Source of the DNA: a virus
DNA: 34,937 bases
Direction: 5' to 3' (one strand)
IMG/VR virus record: IMGVR_UViG_3300006921_000061
Location: 1-34,937 of that record
In this document: one piece after another, positions 30,035 through 34,937 of the stretch
How the letters are laid out: each line of letters begins with the position of its first letter
Numbering within the stretch: the first letter of the stretch is position 1
Position numbers and translations under genes: made by a program
The notes under the pieces: generated by a model
Databases searched by the model: none
The model's input: only the letters and a program-made list of their open reading frames with translations
What the model was told of the DNA's origin: nothing

Positions 30035-32628
30035 TGGCAGAGAAGAAGAAAAAAGGGATTTTAAGCGGGATTAAGGCTGCTACGGAGAGCAAGCCTACTG
30101 CTCTAACTGCTTCTGCAGGAACAAATCCGTCACCGTCAACTGTGTCAGGAGGTCGATCTAATCAAAAGATCAGTGCATTACAGAACATTCTGCAGTCTAG
30201 AAATGCTTCATCTGGTCCTTTTACTGGAACAATTACCCGTTTTACAAGAGATACAGATCCTAATACAGGAAAGAAGGGTAAGAAAAGACTGTATAAAACA
30301 CCTATTTCTCCATTGAAGAATGCTGGAATGTCTGAAAAAGGCAACATTTTGCCAGCAAAACTGGAAGGAATTGTTGATAACGTCTTAAAGGATGCCCAAA
30401 ACTACAGCAAAGGTTATTACAAACAGCAAAAAAAGCTTGGATATAAGCAAGATCCACGAACTGGGCTTTATTCAGAGGTAAAAAAAGTATCTGGGTTCCC
30501 ATCTCCTGCAGAATATGTCTTAGAAAACCTTCAAAAACTGATGTTGAAGGATGAACATGAGTTTAAAGGGGGAACCAACCAGAAAACTGGGCAAAATTAC
30601 CCAAATATTTTGATAAAAGGGAATAAACAGATCCAGAAGGTCGGTAATTTCATTGCACAGCGTCTTTTAAGCAAAAGTGTCCGTCAAAAACACGGAATAT
30701 TCACTTCTCCAATCCATGATGCATCTTTAGAGAAGCTTGCTGGTGAAGTTGTGATGACCGAAAAGGGACAAATTTCCAGAACAAGACAAGTCGTTCATGA
30801 CACTGGTGACAAGCAAAAGATTAAACCAGTAATGCTTGATGGAGCATCATACATTGCTAGTGAAAACATTGATGGAGAGTTACCTTCAAGAATGATTGAA
30901 GATACAAATTACGGGAATATTCTTCAGGGTCAAGAAGGGGGGCGACAAGTCAATGCACAGCATTTTGAAGAAGTTAGCATTTCAGGCATGGGTGATCCTG
31001 CAAACAGGGAACGTATTCCAGGAAATCCAAAGGTTGATTCAAATAGATACTTAAAACCTAAAGAAGCCAGTAAACTCAAGTCATCGCAAGCGTCAAGTTT
31101 GTCGTCTGTCAAACCTGGAAGTGCTGAATCTGTTAAAGCTGGAATCCCAGTTGTTCACAAAGGACAAAAGAAATTTTTTAAGACACAAGTATCTCAATCT
31201 ATTCTCACTGCACCAATTAAAGAATTAGGTCGTGTTTTGGAAGCAAAAAAGATCGAGGGACAGAAACCAGTTCAATCAGGATGGCAAGCTGGAGTAGATC
31301 GGTTGTTAAGCAAAGACGTTATGAAAACAGCAATAGAAGATCCAGAAACTGGATACCTAATTGAAGCTGATACCAAGACAGAGATTGAAGAATCTAAAAT
31401 ACTTGGTATGGACCCAAAAGAAGAACTTGATTCACCTAAATCACAAATCAAATCAGAAGGTGAGATTAATTGGGAAAATCAGCAAAAACAATCTAAAGAA
31501 ATCAAACTAGAAGCTGAAAGGATTAAGCATAGTCAGGGTGCAGAAGCAGCACGACAGTTTGAAGTAGATGCCTTATCAGCACAATCCAGGCTAGATGCAG
31601 AAACCTGGAATGAAGGTAATTCAATGGGTAAAAAGTCTGCTGGTGGAGTTTACGAAGGAGATGGAGGAATGAAGCCTTTGACTTCTGAGCAAATGAAGCA
31701 ATTAAAAACTACAGAAGCAAAATTAAAAAATACTACTCCACAAAAAATTCGGGTCAATCAGGGAATGGTAAGAAATTACCAAACAGGCAAATTAGAGATG
31801 ATGTGGGGATCACGTCTTGAAACTAATGAAGAAATAAATAAACGGACTGATCCTAAGAATATTAAAAAAGAGATGAAGAAGTTGAAAAGCTCAATGCAGA
31901 CTTATGTTAAGAAAGGTGCAGAAACTAAATATAATCCTCCTTCTCCAATGGAAGGATATAACAAAACCCTTCTTACAGGAATTGCTCCTGATACCCCATT
32001 TAAAAATCTTCAGAAGATGCCACCAATGTTTCAAATTATTGGTCCAGAAGGTCCAAAAAGCATGAACTTGGTAAATATGTCAACACCAAGAAGTGGGATA
32101 GTAAAGATGCATCAAGAAGTTAAACCAGATGGGAAACTGGAAACACCCGAAAAGATTATTGTCAGAACAAATTCTGAAAAAAATGCTGATTTTGTAGAAG
32201 ATGCAAAAAACCAAGCAAAAGTAAAACAAGATTCTAAAAGCAATGTTCCTAATCAGGCAAAACTAGATGCAATCAGTAACAGGCAAAAAACTTTAATTAC
32301 AGGTAGACCACCAAATCAAAAGAAAATAGAAATTCTTGGAAGCCAAAAACCAAATGTTTCTACAGGGTTTAAAGAAGGTAAAACACCAAGCGAACTTAGA
32401 AGTTGGTCTGAGGCAGAAGGTCCAGGATCGAAAGATACCAAGGTCATTCAATGGAAAGGTCGAAAAGTCTTTTTGGGAATGCCTTATCTTGGACTTGGTT
32501 CTGATATTATTCATGGACTTTCAACATGGAAGCAATCCAAGAAATCTGGAAAAGAATTCAACTTAGGATCGTTTATTCCAGCATGGGCAAAGAAGATCGC
32601 TTATGGAGAGGGTATTCCTAAATCATGA
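30034..32628 (+). CDS. Large unknown protein between small and large terminase
   Basis: Protein of 864 residues, Lys/Gln/Ser-rich, largely predicted disordered or extended, without enzyme motifs that I can see. The first about 60 residues are basic and low complexity. Residues about 100-260 look more ordered (PAKLEGIVDNVLKDAQNYSK, then a PSPAEYVLENLQKLMLKDEH segment). Charged helices follow, then a compact end with WKGRKVFLGMPYLGLGSDII. It is coupled to both neighbours (one-base and ATGA overlaps). A structural, internal or scaffold-like virion role is plausible. Confidence 0.55.
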   Translation: MAEKKKKGILSGIKAATESKPTALTASAGTNPSPSTVSGGRSNQKISALQNILQSRNASSGPFTGTITRFTRDTDPNTGKKGKKRLYKTPISPLKNAGMSEKGNILPAKLEGIVDNVLKDAQNYSKGYYKQQKKLGYKQDPRTGLYSEVKKVSGFPSPAEYVLENLQKLMLKDEHEFKGGTNQKTGQNYPNILIKGNKQIQKVGNFIAQRLLSKSVRQKHGIFTSPIHDASLEKLAGEVVMTEKGQISRTRQVVHDTGDKQKIKPVMLDGASYIASENIDGELPSRMIEDTNYGNILQGQEGGRQVNAQHFEEVSISGMGDPANRERIPGNPKVDSNRYLKPKEASKLKSSQASSLSSVKPGSAESVKAGIPVVHKGQKKFFKTQVSQSILTAPIKELGRVLEAKKIEGQKPVQSGWQAGVDRLLSKDVMKTAIEDPETGYLIEADTKTEIEESKILGMDPKEELDSPKSQIKSEGEINWENQQKQSKEIKLEAERIKHSQGAEAARQFEVDALSAQSRLDAETWNEGNSMGKKSAGGVYEGDGGMKPLTSEQMKQLKTTEAKLKNTTPQKIRVNQGMVRNYQTGKLEMMWGSRLETNEEINKRTDPKNIKKEMKKLKSSMQTYVKKGAETKYNPPSPMEGYNKTLLTGIAPDTPFKNLQKMPPMFQIIGPEGPKSMNLVNMSTPRSGIVKMHQEVKPDGKLETPEKIIVRTNSEKNADFVEDAKNQAKVKQDSKSNVPNQAKLDAISNRQKTLITGRPPNQKKIEILGSQKPNVSTGFKEGKTPSELRSWSEAEGPGSKDTKVIQWKGRKVFLGMPYLGLGSDIIHGLSTWKQSKKSGKEFNLGSFIPAWAKKIAYGEGIPKS

Positions 32629-34058
32629 GTGAACCTCAAGTCTTAGAACAGGCATTAAAAATTGCCGAACAGATTACAGAAAAGAAAGAGACCAATAGGC
32701 TCACATATTATGATCCATACGAGTACCAGCAGAACTTTCATGATGCCAGAGACAACGATGGTAAGTTGGCACGTCAACGATTACTCATGGCAGCAAACAA
32801 GACAGGAAAGACGTTTTGTGGGGCAGCAGAAATGGGATATCACCTTACAGGAATTTATCCCAAATGGTGGAAAGGATATCGGTTTCATGGACCCATTAAG
32901 GCATGGGCTGCAGGAAATACGACAGCAAACACAAGAGACATTGTTCAGGCCGAGCTTTTGGGTGAGCCTGGAGATGAAGAAGATTTCGGCAGAGGAGCCG
33001 TGCCAAAAGACAAAATTGTCAAATGGGAAAGACAACCTGGAATACCCAACGCAATTTCGACAGTGACTGTAAAGCATGTGTCAGGAAGAAATTCCAAGTG
33101 CTATTTGAAGTCCTACGAGCAGGGGAAACAGGCATGGATGGGGAAAGCCATCGATGTGATCTGGATGGACGAGGAACCCCCTCAAGATATTTACAGTCAG
33201 GCATTACGTGCTTCCCTCAAAAGCGGTGGTCTGACATTTATGACATTTACACCCGAATCGGGAATGACCAATGTCGTTGCCCAATTCATGAACGATTTAA
33301 AACCTCATCAGCAACTTTACAATGCTACATGGGATGATGCACCACACTTGGATGATGAGATTAAAGCAGAAATTCTGGCAGCACTTCCTCCTCATGAGAG
33401 GGATATGCGTTCCAAAGGTATTCCAGTTCTGGGATCAGGTCTGGTATTTCCTATTGACGAAAATCAAATCAAACGGTCGGCATTTGCAATTCCAGAACAC
33501 TGGTCAAAGATCTGTGCTCTTGATTTTGGATACGATCATCCTACTGCTGCTGTCTGGATTGCTCATGATAGGGACAAAGATGTCGCTTACGTCTATGACG
33601 TTTACCGAAAGTCTGCAGAAACACCAATCGTTCACTCTGCAGCAATCAAAGCAAGAGGAGACTGGATTCCTGTTATCTGGCCTCATGACGGTGCTCAACA
33701 CGACAAAGGATCAGGAAAACCTTTAGCAGAGATCTATCGGAGACAAGGGGTGAATATGATGCCCAAACATTTTGAGAATCCTGAAGGAGGACAAGGAGTT
33801 GAACCAGGACTCATGGAAATGCTTCAACGGTTTCAGACACAAAGATTATTGGTATTTGACCATCTCAATGACTTCTTTGAAGAGATGAGAATGTACCATA
33901 GGAAAGACGGGAAAGTTGTAAAGGAGCGTGACGATATTATGTCTGCCTGTAGGTATGCAGTCATGTCTATGCGTTACGCAAGAGGAAGTTATGTAATGCC
34001 TAGACGTAACGAGGCAATTGGCTTCCATGACCATGAATATCCATTCTATGCATCATAA
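32625..34058 (+). CDS. terL: Terminase large subunit
   Basis: DNA-packaging motor ATPase and nuclease, 477 residues. Walker A AANKTGKT at residues 56-63, Walker B VIWMDEE at 178-184, coupling motif TFTPESG at about 207-213. The RNase H-like nuclease domain has ICALDFGYDHPTAA with D300 as metal ligand, and an acidic DD motif late in the protein (ERDDIMSACRYAVMS). It would work on a prohead whose portal gene is not in the window. The start overlaps the large unknown gene as ATGA. Confidence 0.95.
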   Translation: MSEPQVLEQALKIAEQITEKKETNRLTYYDPYEYQQNFHDARDNDGKLARQRLLMAANKTGKTFCGAAEMGYHLTGIYPKWWKGYRFHGPIKAWAAGNTTANTRDIVQAELLGEPGDEEDFGRGAVPKDKIVKWERQPGIPNAISTVTVKHVSGRNSKCYLKSYEQGKQAWMGKAIDVIWMDEEPPQDIYSQALRASLKSGGLTFMTFTPESGMTNVVAQFMNDLKPHQQLYNATWDDAPHLDDEIKAEILAALPPHERDMRSKGIPVLGSGLVFPIDENQIKRSAFAIPEHWSKICALDFGYDHPTAAVWIAHDRDKDVAYVYDVYRKSAETPIVHSAAIKARGDWIPVIWPHDGAQHDKGSGKPLAEIYRRQGVNMMPKHFENPEGGQGVEPGLMEMLQRFQTQRLLVFDHLNDFFEEMRMYHRKDGKVVKERDDIMSACRYAVMSMRYARGSYVMPRRNEAIGFHDHEYPFYAS

Positions 34059-34933
34059 TGGCATCTTCAATACTGACTAAATACCAGAACCGTAGAAAGA
34101 CTGGTCAACTTGGACAGAATTACCGTGGATCGGTTCAACGATACGGGATGGCAAAACAAAAATATGACCAAGGTGCATCTGCATTAAGAGGATTAAAAAC
34201 ACAGCATACAGGTGCTGTAAAAAATGCAGAGCAAACTCAAAAAGATATGGAAGGTTGGAGTCAAAACTTCTGGCAGAATACAGATCAAGGAAAAGGACTT
34301 CAATCTATACTAAACCGATATTCTGGCCTAGGAATCAATGTTGATCCATCTATGGGAACATCAAGTCTTCAAAGTGCAATGACTGATGCAGGAATGGGTG
34401 CTGGAATAGGAAGATACAAAGACCTTAAAGGAGAATACGATCATTCATTAACCAGAAATTATTCAGGAACAAGATGGAAAAATATGTCTCCATGGGAACG
34501 AATGAGGACAGCCCCTGCAGAGTGGTATGAATCCTATGACACAACTGCATCTGAAAGACAAAAACGTAAAGATTCTTGGATGAATTTTTCCAATACAGAT
34601 ACAGGAGCAGGATTTACATGGGGTGATGTAATGACTGATATCAGTGACTGGGGATCACACAAAAGTTCTAAAACCTATAAAGATTATCTTACAGGATCAC
34701 AAAAACGATCTCAGTTGGATGCAGATGCAGATAAAAGCGTGGCATCACTTTTTGGCAAATTAGGATCTGCAAAAGAATCACAAAAACGCTACTTATCAGA
34801 ATTAAATCTTGCCAAGTCATCTATGGCACGAATGCAGTCTATGTATCATGGAGCACAACAAAGAGATTCACGTTCCAGAACTACTAAAGGTGGAACACAA
34901 AAGAAAACAAGCATTTTACTCGGATACGCATAA
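34058..34933 (+). CDS. Virion-associated protein after TerL, unknown
   Basis: Protein of 291 residues, rich in Gln, Lys, Ser and Tyr, with helical ends (SVQRYGMAKQKYDQGASALR near the start, KESQKRYLSELNLAKSSMAR near the end) and a Trp-rich centre. The end is basic (RDSRSRTTKGGTQKK). The start overlaps terL as TAATG. Four bases after its stop the window ends in GGAG, the likely ribosome-binding site of the next gene, where a portal gene would be expected. No family recognised. Confidence 0.5.
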   Translation: MASSILTKYQNRRKTGQLGQNYRGSVQRYGMAKQKYDQGASALRGLKTQHTGAVKNAEQTQKDMEGWSQNFWQNTDQGKGLQSILNRYSGLGINVDPSMGTSSLQSAMTDAGMGAGIGRYKDLKGEYDHSLTRNYSGTRWKNMSPWERMRTAPAEWYESYDTTASERQKRKDSWMNFSNTDTGAGFTWGDVMTDISDWGSHKSSKTYKDYLTGSQKRSQLDADADKSVASLFGKLGSAKESQKRYLSELNLAKSSMARMQSMYHGAQQRDSRSRTTKGGTQKKTSILLGYA

Positions 34934-34937
34934 GGAG

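Noticed and set aside
1-34937. CRISPR array, insertion sequences, diversity-generating retroelement, toxin-antitoxin pair
   Set aside because: No regularly spaced repeats, transposase, reverse transcriptase or recognisable toxin-antitoxin gene pair was seen.

Overview
The window is most of a temperate, tailed bacteriophage with a short-tail (T7-like podovirus) virion and lambda-like early functions. The DNA is AT-rich. The style of the tail-fibre and spike genes recalls marine podoviruses of alphaproteobacteria, but that host guess is inference only. The best host handle is an attP core matching the 3' half of a tRNA-Arg(TCG). Phage genes lie on both sides of this core and no tRNA 5' half is present, so the sequence is the unintegrated (circular or virion) form and not a prophage with host flanks.

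Layout. 1-14519 (+): virion genes, starting with a tail-nozzle protein that appears cut by the left edge. They continue with three or four ejection (internal virion) proteins, a T7 gp17-like fibre stem, a run of small appendage and receptor-binding paralogues, two holin candidates and an M15-type peptidase endolysin. 14491-21396 (-): early operon with a Cro-like protein, a PD-(D/E)XK exonuclease, a Bet/RecT annealase, an O-like initiator, a P-like helicase loader, a ParB-like protein, a RusA resolvase, an SSB and several small genes. 21397-21521: divergent immunity control region. 21522-23739 (+): two small genes, an XRE repressor and a tyrosine integrase. 23740-23961: attP. 23962-28558 (-): second leftward operon with DUF1281-like and DUF932 genes, many tiny zinc-finger-like or membrane proteins, and intergenic hairpins. 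28559-28928: long non-coding divergent region. 28929-34937 (+): packaging genes (small and large terminase) with an 864-residue unknown between them, then one more unknown. The window ends just after a ribosome-binding-site-like GGAG.

No portal, scaffold, major capsid or tail-tube A gene is present. In T7-like phages these lie between terminase and tail nozzle, so they are probably in the stretch missing between the right and left edges. No DNA or RNA polymerase gene is visible. Replication therefore looks host-dependent, through an initiator plus loader recruiting host DnaB, with recombination by exonuclease plus annealase.

The most interesting signal is regulatory. The same operator-promoter unit (leftward -35 TTGACT, operator TATGTG-N6-CACATA filling the 17-bp spacer, -10) occurs twice, 7.4 kb apart. 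One copy is in the immunity region (21455-21483) and one is in the 28.9-kb divergent region (28859-28887). Each is followed about 31 bp away by a degenerate second operator next to the start of a rightward operon. A single repressor could thus control both leftward operons and perhaps the late operon. Other points are an attP with three pairs of helically phased arm-type repeats, and a candidate replication origin (AT-rich tract plus spaced palindromes) inside the initiator gene.
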